A stretch of DNA of 64,000 bases, taken from assembly GCF_001428505.1 (NCBI RefSeq), contig NZ_LMHU01000001.1, positions 828,891 through 892,890 of the forward strand, written 5' to 3'. The translations under genes were made by a program, and so were the position numbers. The notes beneath the pieces were generated by a model that worked only from the letters and a program-made list of their open reading frames with translations, was not told the origin of the DNA and did not search any database. Shown here piece by piece: positions 8,269-17,177 of the stretch (position 1 is its first letter; the number at the start of each line of letters is the position of its first letter). Source of the stretch: Terrabacter sp. Root181 (GTDB lineage: Bacteria > Actinomycetota > Actinomycetes > Actinomycetales > Dermatophilaceae).

Positions 8269-10565
8269 GCGACATCCAGACCGCGCCCCTGCTCGACACC
8301 GTCGAGCACGCCGCGTCGACGCCCGACGTCGAGCAGCCGTGGGCCGAGCTCGGCCTCAAGGTCGACGAGTACGCCAACATCCGCGAGATCATCGGGCGCC
8401 GTCCGACCATCGCCGAGCTCGCGATGTACTCCGTCATGTGGAGCGAGCACTGCTCCTACAAGTCGAGCAAGATCCACTTCTCCCTGTGGGGCGAGAACAC
8501 CACCGACGAGATGCGCGAGAAGCTCCTCGTCGGCATCGGTGAGAACGCCGGCGTCGTCGACATCGGTGACGGCTGGGCGGTGACGTTCAAGGTCGAGTCG
8601 CACAACCACCCGTCCTACGTCGAGCCCTACCAGGGCGCCGCGACCGGGGTCGGCGGCATCATCCGCGACATCATGTCGATGGGTGCCCGCCCGATCGCCG
8701 TCATGGACCCGCTCCGCTTCGGCAACCTCCACCACCCGGACACCCAGCGCGTCCTGCCGGGCGTCGTCGCGGGCGTCGGTGGCTACGGCAACTGCATCGG
8801 TCTGCCCAACATCGGCGGCGAGGTCGTCTTCGACGACTGCTACCAGGGCAACCCGCTCGTCAACGCCCTCTGCGTCGGCGCCATGCGGGTCGAGGACATC
8901 CACCTGGCCAGGGCGTCCGGTGTCGGCAACAAGGTCATCCTCTTCGGCGCCAAGACCGGCGGCGACGGCATCGGCGGCGTCTCCGTGCTCGCGTCAGAGA
9001 CGTTCGACGAGGGTGGCCCGACCAAGCGCCCCGCCGTCCAGGTCGGCGACCCGTTCGCCGAGAAGGTGCTCATCGAGTGCTGCCTCGACCTCTACGCGGC
9101 CGGCGTCGTCGACGGCATCCAGGACCTCGGCGGTGCCGGGCTCTCCTGTGCCACCAGCGAGCTCGCCTCCAACGGCGACGGCGGCATGCAGGTCGAGCTC
9201 TCGCTCGTCCCGCTGCGCGACGCGAGCCTGCAGCCGCAGGAGATCCTCATGTCGGAGTCGCAGGAGCGCATGATGGCCGTCGTCGAGCCGAAGCACCTCG
9301 ACGAGTTCATGGCCATCACCGAGAAGTGGGACGTCGAGGCCACCGTGATCGGTGAGGTCACCGACGGCGACCACCTCGTCATCACCTGGCACGGCGAGGT
9401 CATCGTCGACGTGCCGCCGCGCTCGGTCGCCCACGAGGGCCCGACGTACGACCGCCCACTGGCCCGGCCGGCATACCTCGACGGTCTCAACGCGGCGGGC
9501 ACCGCCGAGCTGGCCAAGCCCGAGTCGGGCGACGAGATCCGCGCCCAGCTGCTGACGCTCCTCGGTTCGCCCAACCTCTGCGACAAGTCGTGGATCACCG
9601 ACCAGTACGACCGCTACGTCCTCGGCAACACCGCGCTCGCCCAGCCCGACGACTCGGGTGTCGTGCGCGTCGACGAGGAGACGGGGCGCGGCGTGGCGGT
9701 GTCGACCGACTGCAACGGCCGCTTCGCCAAGCTCGACCCGTATGCCGGTGCCCAGCTCGCGCTCGCCGAGGCCTACCGCAACGTCGCCACGGCCGGGGCC
9801 GCCCCGCTCGCCGTCACCGACTGCCTCAACTTCGGCTCGCCCGAGGACCCGGGCGTCATGTGGCAGTTCCGCGAGGCCATCCGCGGCATCGCCGAGGGGT
9901 GCCGGTTCCTCGGGATCCCCGTCACCGGCGGCAACGTGTCGTTCTACAACCAGACCGGCGACGTCGCGATCCACCCGACCCCCGTCATCGGCGTGCTCGG
10001 GGTCATGGAGGACGTCTCCAAGCGGTCCGGCTCGGGCTTCCGCAGCGACGACGCGCACGTCTACCTCCTCGGCACGACGCGCGACGAGCTCGACGGGTCC
10101 GAGTGGGCGCACGTCATCCACAAGCACCTCGGTGGACTCCCGCCGATGGTCGACCTCGCGGCCGAGCAGTCCCTCGGCCGGGTGCTCGTCGAGGCGGCCC
10201 GCACCGGTGTCGTCGAGGCGGCGCACGACCTGTCCGAGGGTGGGCTCGCCATCGCGCTCGCCGAGGCGTGCATGCGCCACGGCGTCGGCGTGACGGTCGA
10301 CGGGCTCGACCAGGTCGGTGCCGACGCGGAGGGCAACCCGCTCGACGCGTTCACGGCGCTCTTCTCCGAGTCGAGCGCCCGGGCCCTCGTCGCGGTGCCC
10401 GCCGGTCACGCCGCCGAGTTCGAGGCGATGCTCGGAGAGGTGCCGCACGCCCGCATCGGTGTCACGGGTGGACGCGACCTCGAGGTCGTCGGCCACTTCT
10501 CCGTGTCCGTGGCGGAGCTGAAGTCGGCGCACGAGTTCACGCTCCCGGCGGTCTTCGGCGCCTGA
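8265..10565 (+). CDS. purL: FGAM synthase large subunit, small-type PurL (766 aa)
   Basis: Uses ATP and PurQ-derived ammonia to make FGAM. The length identifies the form that needs separate PurS and Pur[10 protein letters not shown] at 60-68 and the ESHNHPS active-site segment at 111-117 (with the catalytic His) are intact, as are [15 protein letters not shown] and the second-half [11 protein letters not shown]. It is the last gene of purSQL. A strong hairpin at 10589-10626 follows 23 bases after the stop. Confidence 0.97.
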   Translation: MSDIQTAPLLDTVEHAASTPDVEQPWAELGLKVDEYANIREIIGRRPTIAELAMYSVMWSEHCSYKSSKIHFSLWGENTTDEMREKLLVGIGENAGVVDIGDGWAVTFKVESHNHPSYVEPYQGAATGVGGIIRDIMSMGARPIAVMDPLRFGNLHHPDTQRVLPGVVAGVGGYGNCIGLPNIGGEVVFDDCYQGNPLVNALCVGAMRVEDIHLARASGVGNKVILFGAKTGGDGIGGVSVLASETFDEGGPTKRPAVQVGDPFAEKVLIECCLDLYAAGVVDGIQDLGGAGLSCATSELASNGDGGMQVELSLVPLRDASLQPQEILMSESQERMMAVVEPKHLDEFMAITEKWDVEATVIGEVTDGDHLVITWHGEVIVDVPPRSVAHEGPTYDRPLARPAYLDGLNAAGTAELAKPESGDEIRAQLLTLLGSPNLCDKSWITDQYDRYVLGNTALAQPDDSGVVRVDEETGRGVAVSTDCNGRFAKLDPYAGAQLALAEAYRNVATAGAAPLAVTDCLNFGSPEDPGVMWQFREAIRGIAEGCRFLGIPVTGGNVSFYNQTGDVAIHPTPVIGVLGVMEDVSKRSGSGFRSDDAHVYLLGTTRDELDGSEWAHVIHKHLGGLPPMVDLAAEQSLGRVLVEAARTGVVEAAHDLSEGGLAIALAEACMRHGVGVTVDGLDQVGADAEGNPLDAFTALFSESSARALVAVPAGHAAEFEAMLGEVPHARIGVTGGRDLEVVGHFSVSVAELKSAHEFTLPAVFGA

Positions 10566-10583
10566 GCGACCGACCTCACGGTC

Positions 10584-11402
10584 TCAGCGAGCCCGCCACC
10601 TCCCCGCCTCGGGAGGTGGCGGGCTCTGCATTCCCGTGTCGTCGAAGGGCCTCGCGCCGGCGAGCAGCCGTGTCAGGGCGGGCCCCTCACGCAGGCCGGT
10701 CGGGAGGTTGGCGCGAGCGACGTCGCGGCGCAGTGCCTCCAGCGGCAGCGGGGACGCGCTGGCGAGGAGCACCGAGTTGCCGAACCGACGACCCTTGAGC
10801 ACCTCGTGCGTCGCGACGAGCGCGACGTGGGGCAGGCTCGTGGCCACGGTCGCGACGACCCTTGCGACCCAATGCATTCCGGGCTCGTCGGCGAGGTTCC
10901 AGAGGGCGAGGCCCGTCGGCTTGAGCACCCGTGCGACGTCGCGGGCGTATGCCGTCCCGACGAGCTCCGCGGGCACGCGGCCTCCGGCGTAGGCGTCGGT
11001 CACGACGACGTCGGCGGAGGCGTCCTTGAGCGCTCGGACGCCGGTCAGCCCGTCGACGGGGCGGACACGGATGCGGTGCCGGCGGGGGAGCGGGACCTCG
11101 CGACGGACGAGCTCGGTGAGGGCCTCGTCCGGCTCGCACACGATCTGCGGCGACCCCGGGCGGGTGGCCTCGACCCACCGAGGCAGCGTCAGCCCCGCCC
11201 CGCCGACGTGCGTGACGCCGAGCGGACCCGGGGGCATCGAGTCGATGGCGATCGCGAGGTGCTGGACGTACTCGAAGACGAGGAGGGTCGGGTCGTCGGG
11301 CTGGACGTGCGACTGAGGGGACCCGTCCATGTGCACCGTGACGCCGCCGCGCTCGTCCCACTCGAGCGAGACGTGCTGCGCCGCAGGCGATCCCGCGCTC
11401 AC
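10584..11402 (-). CDS. Spermidine synthase-like methyltransferase-fold protein (272 aa)
   Basis: Rossmann-fold protein of the spermidine synthase/SpeE-like group. The nucleotide-binding segment THVGGAGLTLPRW is followed by an acidic residue (IVCEPDEALTELVRR), then ADVVVTDAYAGGRVPAEL, where polyamine synthases hold their catalytic Asp. Whether it really transfers aminopropyl groups is uncertain; many actinobacterial members are called fused or orphan spermidine synthases without a known product. The GTG start overlaps the stop of the upstream GNAT gene (GTGA), suggesting coupled translation. The last dozen codons are written by the terminator hairpin. Confidence 0.75.
   Translation of the reverse strand: MSAGSPAAQHVSLEWDERGGVTVHMDGSPQSHVQPDDPTLLVFEYVQHLAIAIDSMPPGPLGVTHVGGAGLTLPRWVEATRPGSPQIVCEPDEALTELVRREVPLPRRHRIRVRPVDGLTGVRALKDASADVVVTDAYAGGRVPAELVGTAYARDVARVLKPTGLALWNLADEPGMHWVARVVATVATSLPHVALVATHEVLKGRRFGNSVLLASASPLPLEALRRDVARANLPTGLREGPALTRLLAGARPFDDTGMQSPPPPEAGRWRAR
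10589..10626. terminator. Bidirectional terminator with perfect 16-bp stem
   Basis: GAGCCCGCCACCTCCC (10589-10604) and its exact complement (10611-10626) flank a 6-base loop. It lies between convergent purL and the methyltransferase gene and can stop both transcripts. It also encodes part of the last residues of the minus-strand protein. Confidence 0.8.
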
Positions 11403-12190
11403 GCGAGGTCCAGGACGAGCGTGCGCTCCTCGCCGTAGCGAGTGAAGCCGATCCGCCGCAGGATCGGCGACGACGTGTCGACGACCCCGTGGGTGAGGGC
11501 CAGCGTCGCCCCGGCGGCGCGAGCGGTGTCGAGGCGGGCGGCGAGGACGGCGCGGTAGGCCCCACGGCCACGCAAGGTGCCGTGGGTCCCACCGCCCCAG
11601 AGACGGCATACGTCGTCGGCGAGCGTGTAGCCGCCCGTGCCCGCGGGACGTCCGTCGACGTAGGCCACCCAGCGTCCGCCGGAGTCGTCGTCGAGACCGC
11701 GCTCGACCTCGGCCAGCGACGAGGCGACCTGTTCGTCGGTCGGCTCCTCGCCGCCGAAGGCGTCGTTGCCGACGACGATCGCGTCGCGCACCGTCTGCGC
11801 GTCCGTCACCCGGCGGACCTCGACGTCGTCGGGCACCGCCAGGTCGGGCACGCCGCTTCCGAGCGGCAGGGCGAGGACGTCCATCCGGTCCACGAGCGTC
11901 GCGCCGCGCCGGACGAGCTCGGGCTCGAGCCCCTCGGGGCGCGTGAGCTCCGAGAGCCGCCACCAGAGGCGGTCGCGGCCGAACCGCTGTGCGATCTCGG
12001 CGATCTCGTCGGCGAGCTCGGAGGCGTCGCGCTCCGATCCGAAGACGCGCGCCGACGTCGGCGTCAGGAAGTGGTCGGGATAGGCGACGACGAGGTACTC
12101 GTCGTTCCGCACGTGAGGTGCGCCCTCCGGCACCCACGACCACTCGTTCGAGGCGGCGAGCACGGCCTCTGCGTCCCAGTTCGTCGTCAC
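11399..12190 (-). CDS. GNAT-family acetyltransferase (263 aa)
   Basis: C-terminal GNAT domain with RWVAYVDGRPAGTGGYTL, then GTHGTLRGRGAYRAVLAARLDTARAAG as the acetyl-CoA binding part, and LRRIGFTRYGEER at the end. Residues 1-115 form an N-terminal region rich in Trp and Asp with no clear motif, perhaps a second degenerate GNAT half. Substrate unknown. It forms a two-gene minus-strand unit with the SpeE-like gene. The GTG start has TAGCCT six bases upstream, sharing the 22-bp gap with the divergent oxidoreductase gene. Confidence 0.8.
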   Translation of the reverse strand: MTTNWDAEAVLAASNEWSWVPEGAPHVRNDEYLVVAYPDHFLTPTSARVFGSERDASELADEIAEIAQRFGRDRLWWRLSELTRPEGLEPELVRRGATLVDRMDVLALPLGSGVPDLAVPDDVEVRRVTDAQTVRDAIVVGNDAFGGEEPTDEQVASSLAEVERGLDDDSGGRWVAYVDGRPAGTGGYTLADDVCRLWGGGTHGTLRGRGAYRAVLAARLDTARAAGATLALTHGVVDTSSPILRRIGFTRYGEERTLVLDLA

Positions 12191-12212
12191 CCCGACAGGC
12201 TACGGTCGTGGC
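12191..12212. promoter_or_regulatory. 22-bp divergent gap with overlapping -10 elements
   Basis: For the minus-strand GNAT gene the -10 reads TAGCCT (12197-12202), six bases before its GTG. For the plus-strand oxidoreductase it reads TACGGT (12201-12206), six bases before ATG 12213. The two hexamers share two bases, so both genes would be leaderless and compete for the same DNA. The -35 regions would lie inside the opposite genes. Confidence 0.5.
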
Positions 12213-13094
12213 ATGCGATTCGGTCTGGCGATCCTGCCCGAGCACCCGTGGTCCGATGCCGAGCCCATGTGGCGCGAGGCCGAGCAGATGGGCTTCGACC
12301 ATGCCTGGACCTTCGACCACGTGACGTGGGGCGGGCTTCCCGAGTCACCGTGGTTCGCTGCGGTGCCGACCCTCGCCGCGGCCGCCGCCGTCACCGAACG
12401 CATCGGGCTCGGCACCTTCGTCTCCTCGCCCAACAACCACCACCCGGTGCAGTTCATGCGCGAGGTGCTCGCCCTCGACGACATCTCCGGCGGGCGTTTC
12501 CTCCTCGGCATCGGCACGGGCGGCGACCTCGACTCCCGCATCACGGGCGAGGACCTCCCGTTGCGCGACCGCGTCGCCCGCTTCCACGAGTTCACCGGCC
12601 TGCTCGACCGCCTCCTCCGTGACGACCACGTCACCGTCGACGGCCGTTTCTACGCCGCCCGCGACGTGCGCACCCTCCCGGGACCGGTCCGTGGTGGCGA
12701 CACCGGCAGCCGGGTGCCGCTCGTCATCGCGGCCAACGGACCCAGGTCGATCGCCCTCGCCGTCGAGCGTGGCGACGGGTGGATGACCTATGGCGGCAAC
12801 GCCGACACCGACGAGGAGTGGTGGGCGCTGGTGGCCGGCCACAGCCGGCGGGTCGACGAGGCGCTCGACGCGGCTGGTCGTGACTCCGACGGCTTCACCC
12901 GCTACCTCAACCTCGACTCCGCCCCGACCTTCTCGCTGTCGAGCGCCGCGACGTTCGAGCAGGCCGTGGGTCGCGCGGCCGACCTGGGCTTCACCGACGT
13001 CATCACCCACTGGCCACGCCCGACCGAGCCGTTCCTCGGCACGCGTGACGTCCTCGACGAGGTCGTCGCCGACGTCATCCCGCGCCTGCGCTGA
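12213..13094 (+). CDS. LLM-class (luciferase-like) flavin oxidoreductase (293 aa)
   Basis: TIM-barrel oxidoreductase of the luciferase-like monooxygenase superfamily, which in actinobacteria often uses coenzyme F420. Typical segments are MRFGLAILPEHPW at the start, LGTFVSSPNNHHPVQF, LDDISGGRFLLGIGTGGD, and PLVIAANGPRSIALAVERGDGW. Chain length is normal. The substrate is unknown. It is transcribed away from the GNAT gene and followed 61 bases later by the sterol-carrier gene, which has its own -10. Confidence 0.85.
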   Translation: MRFGLAILPEHPWSDAEPMWREAEQMGFDHAWTFDHVTWGGLPESPWFAAVPTLAAAAAVTERIGLGTFVSSPNNHHPVQFMREVLALDDISGGRFLLGIGTGGDLDSRITGEDLPLRDRVARFHEFTGLLDRLLRDDHVTVDGRFYAARDVRTLPGPVRGGDTGSRVPLVIAANGPRSIALAVERGDGWMTYGGNADTDEEWWALVAGHSRRVDEALDAAGRDSDGFTRYLNLDSAPTFSLSSAATFEQAVGRAADLGFTDVITHWPRPTEPFLGTRDVLDEVVADVIPRLR

Positions 13095-13155
13095 CGGCCG
13101 GGCATGGTCCCGGGGCCCCTGCTCGTCGTCGGCGGCCGCGGATAGCCTGCGAGGT

Positions 13156-13536
13156 ATGCCGCCACGCCGCCGTACTCCTGTCGCCGAGGGCCATGCCGCC
13201 CTCGTCGCCTGCCGCGAGGCCGGCTGGGCCGCCGACCGCCGCACCACGGCGACGGCGGTGCGCTACACCCTCGAGGAGCTGGCGACCATCGCACCCGGTC
13301 GGACCGTCGAGGTGCGCGTGCCCCCGCACGGGGCCGTGCAGTGCATCGAGGGGCCGGTCCACACGCGCGGCACCCCGCCCAACGTCATCGAGACCGATGC
13401 TGCGACGTGGCTGCGCCTCGCCGTCGGCGACCTGGCGTGGGAGTCGGCGCTGGACGGTGCGCTCGTGCGGGCGAGCGGCCAGCGGGCCCACCTCGACGGC
13501 CTCCTGCCGCTCACCTCGCTTAGGCTGGACTCGTGA
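13156..13536 (+). CDS. Sterol carrier family (bacterial SCP orthologue) protein (126 aa)
   Basis: Small soluble protein of the bacterial sterol-carrier orthologue group, which commonly lies beside purF in Actinobacteria. Visible landmarks are RTPVAEGHAAL, GRTVEVRVPPHGAVQCIEGP, TRGTPPNVIETDAATWLRLAVG and the closing LPL. Such proteins are thought to bind lipids or other hydrophobic ligands; here that is family knowledge only. ATG 13156 has TAGCCT (13143-13148) seven bases upstream. The stop overlaps the next GTG (GTGA), starting a tightly packed run of four genes. Confidence 0.75.
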   Translation: MPPRRRTPVAEGHAALVACREAGWAADRRTTATAVRYTLEELATIAPGRTVEVRVPPHGAVQCIEGPVHTRGTPPNVIETDAATWLRLAVGDLAWESALDGALVRASGQRAHLDGLLPLTSLRLDS

Positions 13537-13781
13537 CCCAGCCCTCGCCGACCACCCGCCCCGAGCGTCCCCGTATCCCGAACTTCAAGCGCTTCCTCAT
13601 CACCGGCGCCGTCCTGGGCTTCATCGTGGGCGCGGCCGTCTCGATCCTGGGCGACGAGGTGCAGGGCTACACGACGACCACCGGTGCTCTCTACATCGGC
13701 GCCCTGGGTGCCTTCCTCGGCACCGGCCTCGCCGGCGTGCTCGGCATCCTCCTCGACCGGTCCGGTCGCGACCAGTCGTGA
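13533..13781 (+). CDS. Small two-span membrane protein (82 aa)
   Basis: After a proline-rich cytoplasmic stretch of about 20 residues come two hydrophobic helices: FLITGAVLGFIVGAAVSIL and, after a short loop, ALYIGALGAFLGTGLAGVLG, ending in a charged tail. No family or function can be assigned. Starts and stops overlap both neighbours (GTGA each side), so it is translated with the sterol-carrier and CoA-transferase genes. TAGGCT six bases before the GTG could also give an internal leaderless transcript. Confidence 0.7.
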   Translation: MTQPSPTTRPERPRIPNFKRFLITGAVLGFIVGAAVSILGDEVQGYTTTTGALYIGALGAFLGTGLAGVLGILLDRSGRDQS

Positions 13782-14962
13782 CCCCGCCGGCCGGCGACGG
13801 TGAGGGCGCCACGGGCGCACGCCCGGGACCGCTCGCCGGCGTCCGCGTCGTCGAGCTGGCCGGCATCGGTCCCGCGCCGTTCGCGGCGATGCTCCTCGCC
13901 GACCTGGGCGCCGACGTCATCCGCGTCGACCGCCCCGGCGAGCCCTCGCTCCCGGTGCCGCTGCCGCCGGAGTCCGACCTGCTGCGCCGGGGCCGCCCCT
14001 CCGTCGCCCTCGACCTCAAGCACCCCGACGGGCTCGCGACGACGCTCGACCTCGTCGAGCAGGCCGACGTCCTCCTCGAGGGCTACCGCCCCGGCGTGGC
14101 GGAGCGCCTCGGTCTCGGTCCCGACGACTGTCTCGCCCGCAACCCCCGTCTCGTCTACGGCCGGATGACCGGCTGGGGCCAGGACGGCCCGCTCGCGCAC
14201 TCGGCCGGGCACGACATCGGCTACGTCGCCGTCACCGGTGCCCTGCACGCCATCGGCCGGGCGGGTGGACCTCCGCAGGTCCCGGTCAACCTCGTCGGCG
14301 ACTTCGGTGGCGGGGCGCTCTACCTCGTCGTCGGTGTCCTCGCCGCCCTCCTCGAGGCCCGCACGAGCGGCCGCGGCCAGGTCGTCGACGCCGCGATCGT
14401 CGACGGCACGGCCCACCTGTCGTCGCTCGTCGTCGGGCTCGCCTCGGCCGGCCTGTGGTCCGACCGGCGCGGCACCAACCTCCTCGACACCGGCGCCCCC
14501 TTCTACGACGTCTACGAGACGAGCGACGGCGGCTGGCTGGCGGTCGGCCCCCTCGAGCCGGCCTTCTACGCCGAGCTCCTGCACCTGCTCGACCTCACCG
14601 ACGCCGCGCCCGACCGCCTCGACCCCGCCCAGTGGCCCGCCCTGCGGACCCTCCTCGCCGACGCGTTCCGGACCCGGACCCGCGACGCGTGGACCGCCGT
14701 CTTCGAGGGCACCGACGCGTGCGTCGAGCCGGTGCTCAGCTATGCCGAGGCGCCCGCGCACCCGCACCTCGCGGCCCGCGGCACCTACGTCGAGCACCAC
14801 GGCATCGTCCAGCCCGCCCCGGCGCCGCGCTTCTCGCGCACGCCCGCGGTCCTCGGCGCCCCTCCGTCCACGCCCGGTGCCGACACCCGCGCCGCCCTCG
14901 CCGCCTGGGGCGTCGACGACGTCGACGCGCTCATCGCCTCGGGCGCCGCGTTCGCGCCATGA
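13778..14962 (+). CDS. CaiB/BaiF-type CoA transferase, alpha-methylacyl-CoA racemase-like (394 aa)
   Basis: Family III CoA transferase or acyl-CoA racemase. Diagnostic parts: LAGVRVVELAGIGPAPFAAMLLADLGADVIRVDRP near the N-terminus, DLLLEGYRPGVAERLG-like segment, and SAGHDIGYVAVTGALHAIGR with the catalytic Asp. The later LLDTGAPFYDVYETSDGGWLAVG is typical of alpha-methylacyl-CoA racemases, which invert branched 2-methylacyl-CoAs before beta-oxidation. Slightly longer than the shortest members but normal. GTG start overlaps the upstream membrane gene; stop overlaps the RNA ligase gene (ATGA). Confidence 0.85.
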   Translation: MTPPAGDGEGATGARPGPLAGVRVVELAGIGPAPFAAMLLADLGADVIRVDRPGEPSLPVPLPPESDLLRRGRPSVALDLKHPDGLATTLDLVEQADVLLEGYRPGVAERLGLGPDDCLARNPRLVYGRMTGWGQDGPLAHSAGHDIGYVAVTGALHAIGRAGGPPQVPVNLVGDFGGGALYLVVGVLAALLEARTSGRGQVVDAAIVDGTAHLSSLVVGLASAGLWSDRRGTNLLDTGAPFYDVYETSDGGWLAVGPLEPAFYAELLHLLDLTDAAPDRLDPAQWPALRTLLADAFRTRTRDAWTAVFEGTDACVEPVLSYAEAPAHPHLAARGTYVEHHGIVQPAPAPRFSRTPAVLGAPPSTPGADTRAALAAWGVDDVDALIASGAAFAP

Positions 14963-15519
14963 GGCTCTTCGTCGCCGTCGTCCCACCCGACGGCGTCCTC
15001 GACGACCTCGAGGAGCACGTCGGCCCGCGCCGCGAGGCCGGGCCCGAGATCCGCTGGACCGACCGCCACCAGTGGCACGTCACCCTCGCCTTCCTCGGCG
15101 CCGTCCCCGAGGCACGCCTCGACGCCCTGACCGAGGCGCTCGCCCGGTCCGCCGTACGCCGTGACCCGCTCGTCCTGCGGCTCGCCGGAGCCGGCGCCTT
15201 CCCGAACCCGTATGCCGCCCGGGTCCTCTGGGCAGGCATCGAACAGGTGCGCGGTGACCTCGGGAAGGTGGCGGGCGGCATACGCCATGCGTCGACGTCG
15301 GCAGGGGCGACGCCCGACGGCACGCGCTTCCACCCGCACCTGACGCTCGGTCGCTTCCACCGCGCCACCGAGGCCACCCGCTGGATCCGTGCGCTCGACG
15401 CGTGGGAGGGGCCCGCCTGGCGCGTCGACCACCTCGCGCTCGTCGAGTCGCACCTCGGCGAGGGACGGGGACGTCGACCGCGCTACGAGGTGCTCGCGGA
15501 GCTGCCGCTGCGGTCCTGA
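14959..15519 (+). CDS. thpR: RNA 2',3'-cyclic phosphodiesterase / 2'-5' RNA ligase family (186 aa)
   Basis: Two-histidine phosphoesterase: the paired HxT motifs are HVTLAFLG (about residue 40) and HPHLTLGRF (about residue 128). MRLFVAVVPPDGVLDDL opens the protein as usual. Bacterial members open 2',3'-cyclic phosphates and can join tRNA halves in vitro; the physiological role is unclear. It is last in the four-gene overlapping run; purF starts 42 bases later. Gly-Gly-Ile-Arg at about 107 uses the rare ATA codon because it lies across a GGCATAC word. Confidence 0.85.
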   Translation: MRLFVAVVPPDGVLDDLEEHVGPRREAGPEIRWTDRHQWHVTLAFLGAVPEARLDALTEALARSAVRRDPLVLRLAGAGAFPNPYAARVLWAGIEQVRGDLGKVAGGIRHASTSAGATPDGTRFHPHLTLGRFHRATEATRWIRALDAWEGPAWRVDHLALVESHLGEGRGRRPRYEVLAELPLRS

Positions 15520-15561
15520 GCCGCGGACGGATCGCCCATCGGCGTGTGCGACACTGGCGCT

Positions 15562-17124
15562 GTGGCACGTGGCGACGGTCGTTTGAACCATGACCTCATC
15601 CCCGGCGAGAAAGGCCCGCAGGACGCCTGCGGGGTCTTCGGCGTCTGGGCTCCCGGAGAGGACGTCGCGAAGCTGACGTACTTCGGGCTCTATGCGTTGC
15701 AGCACCGCGGGCAGGAGTCGGCCGGCATCGCGACCGGTGACGGCGAGAAGATCCTCGTCTACAAGGACATGGGCCTCGTGTCGCAGGTCTTCGACGAGAC
15801 CGCGCTCAGCTCGCTCCGTGGCCACATCGCCATCGGCCACACGCGCTACTCCACGACCGGCGGCTCCACCTGGGAGAACGCCCAGCCCACCCTCGGCGGC
15901 ACGGGGCACAGCACGCTGGCGCTCGCCCACAACGGCAACCTCATCAACACGGTCGAGCTCAAGGCCCTCGTCGACGAGCACTTCGGCGGCACCCGCATCA
16001 CCGGCGAGCTGGCCCGCGGCAACACGTCCGACACCGCCCTCGTCACGACACTGCTCGCGGCCGACGAGGACCGCACGCCCGAGCAGGCCGCCCTCGAGCT
16101 GCTGCCCAAGCTCAAGGGCGCGTTCTCCTTCGTCTTCATGGACGAGACGACGTTGTATGCCGCCCGCGACCCGTGGGGCGTGCGTCCCCTCGCGCTCGGC
16201 CGCCTCGAGCGGGGCTGGGTCGTCGCGTCCGAGACCGCGGCCCTGCAGACGATCGGCGCGGCCGTCATCCGCGAGGTCGAGCCGGGCGAGCTCATCGTCA
16301 TCGACGAGGACGGCCTGCGCTCGCACAAGTTCGCCGAGCCGCAGCCCAAGGGCTGTGTGTTCGAGTACGTCTACCTCGCCCGCCCCGACGCCGTGATCCG
16401 CGGCCGGGTCGTGCACGAGGCCCGCGTCGAGATGGGCCGGGTCCTCGCGCGCGAGCACCCGGTCGACGCCGACCTCGTCATCGGTGTCCCGGAGTCGGGT
16501 GTGCCTGCGGCCGTTGGCTACTCGCAGGAGTCGGGCATCCCGTTCGGCCAGGGCTTCGTCAAGAACGCCTACGTCGGCCGCACCTTCATCCAGCCGTCGC
16601 AGACGCTGCGCCAGCTGGGCATCCGGCTCAAGCTCAACCCGCTCGAGCACACGATCCGCGGCAAGCGCCTCGTCGTCGTCGACGACTCGATCGTGCGCGG
16701 CAACACCCAGCGCGCGCAGATCCGGATGCTCCGCGAGGCCGGGGCCGCCGAGGTGCACGTGCGCATCAGCTCGCCGCCGGTGCAGTGGCCCTGCTTCTAC
16801 GGCATCGACTTCGCGACGCGTGCCGAGCTCATCGCCACCGGCCTCGGTGTCGAGGAGATCCGCGCCTCGATCGGCGCCGACTCGCTCGGCTACATCTCCG
16901 AGGAGGGGATGATCGGCGCGACCAACCAGCCCGCCGACGAGCTGTGCTCGGCCTGCTTCACCGGGAAGTACCCCATCGAGCTGCCCGAGGACGGCCGGAT
17001 CGGCAAGCACGTCCTCGAGACGCTGCCGCTCACGGTGCGCACCGGCCACGACCGCTCCGTCGACGTCGAGGGCGTCAGCCTCGGGGTCGGCCTCGGCGGC
17101 GAGAGCGCCCTCCAGCACCCCTGA
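15562..17124 (+). CDS. purF: Amidophosphoribosyltransferase (520 aa)
   Basis: Makes phosphoribosylamine from PRPP and glutamine, the first committed step of purine synthesis. After a short propeptide, Cys23 of DACGVFG becomes the N-terminal nucleophile. LYALQHRGQESAGIA and the GHTRYSTTG segment complete the glutaminase half, and LVVVDDSIVRGNT is the PRPP site. GTG 15562 matches the family start (ARGDGRLNHDL); GTG 15544 is upstream in frame but adds atypical residues. GACACT lies six bases upstream. Five bases after the stop begins a 48-bp palindrome. purM, often the next gene in actinobacteria, is displaced by the nuclease unit. Confidence 0.96.
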   Translation: MARGDGRLNHDLIPGEKGPQDACGVFGVWAPGEDVAKLTYFGLYALQHRGQESAGIATGDGEKILVYKDMGLVSQVFDETALSSLRGHIAIGHTRYSTTGGSTWENAQPTLGGTGHSTLALAHNGNLINTVELKALVDEHFGGTRITGELARGNTSDTALVTTLLAADEDRTPEQAALELLPKLKGAFSFVFMDETTLYAARDPWGVRPLALGRLERGWVVASETAALQTIGAAVIREVEPGELIVIDEDGLRSHKFAEPQPKGCVFEYVYLARPDAVIRGRVVHEARVEMGRVLAREHPVDADLVIGVPESGVPAAVGYSQESGIPFGQGFVKNAYVGRTFIQPSQTLRQLGIRLKLNPLEHTIRGKRLVVVDDSIVRGNTQRAQIRMLREAGAAEVHVRISSPPVQWPCFYGIDFATRAELIATGLGVEEIRASIGADSLGYISEEGMIGATNQPADELCSACFTGKYPIELPEDGRIGKHVLETLPLTVRTGHDRSVDVEGVSLGVGLGGESALQHP

Positions 17125-17129
17125 CCCGC

Positions 17130-17177
17130 GGTTCGATGTATTCCACGATCACCGGTGACCGTGAGATACATCGAACC
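17130..17177. repeat. Left 48-bp palindrome
   Basis: Begins GGTTCGATGTAT and ends ATACATCGAACC. The 24-base arms pair at 21 of 24 positions around the centre TCACCGGTGA. It matches the right copy (18184-18231) at 40 of 48 positions, with both 12-base ends identical. The stop codon and last residues of the DUF559 gene lie inside it. It could also terminate purF transcription. Confidence 0.9.

Noticed and set aside
8994-10532. Long minus-strand open frame across purL (512 codons)
   Set aside because: It lies opposite purL, has no domain motifs and is a composition effect of GC-rich third positions. The same holds for many other long antisense frames, such as 13691-14986 and 14785-17118.
17130-17177. 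Left palindrome as an ordinary purF terminator
   Set aside because: It may act so, but an equal copy at 18184-18231 stands upstream of two divergent genes where no terminator is needed, so this alone does not explain the pair.
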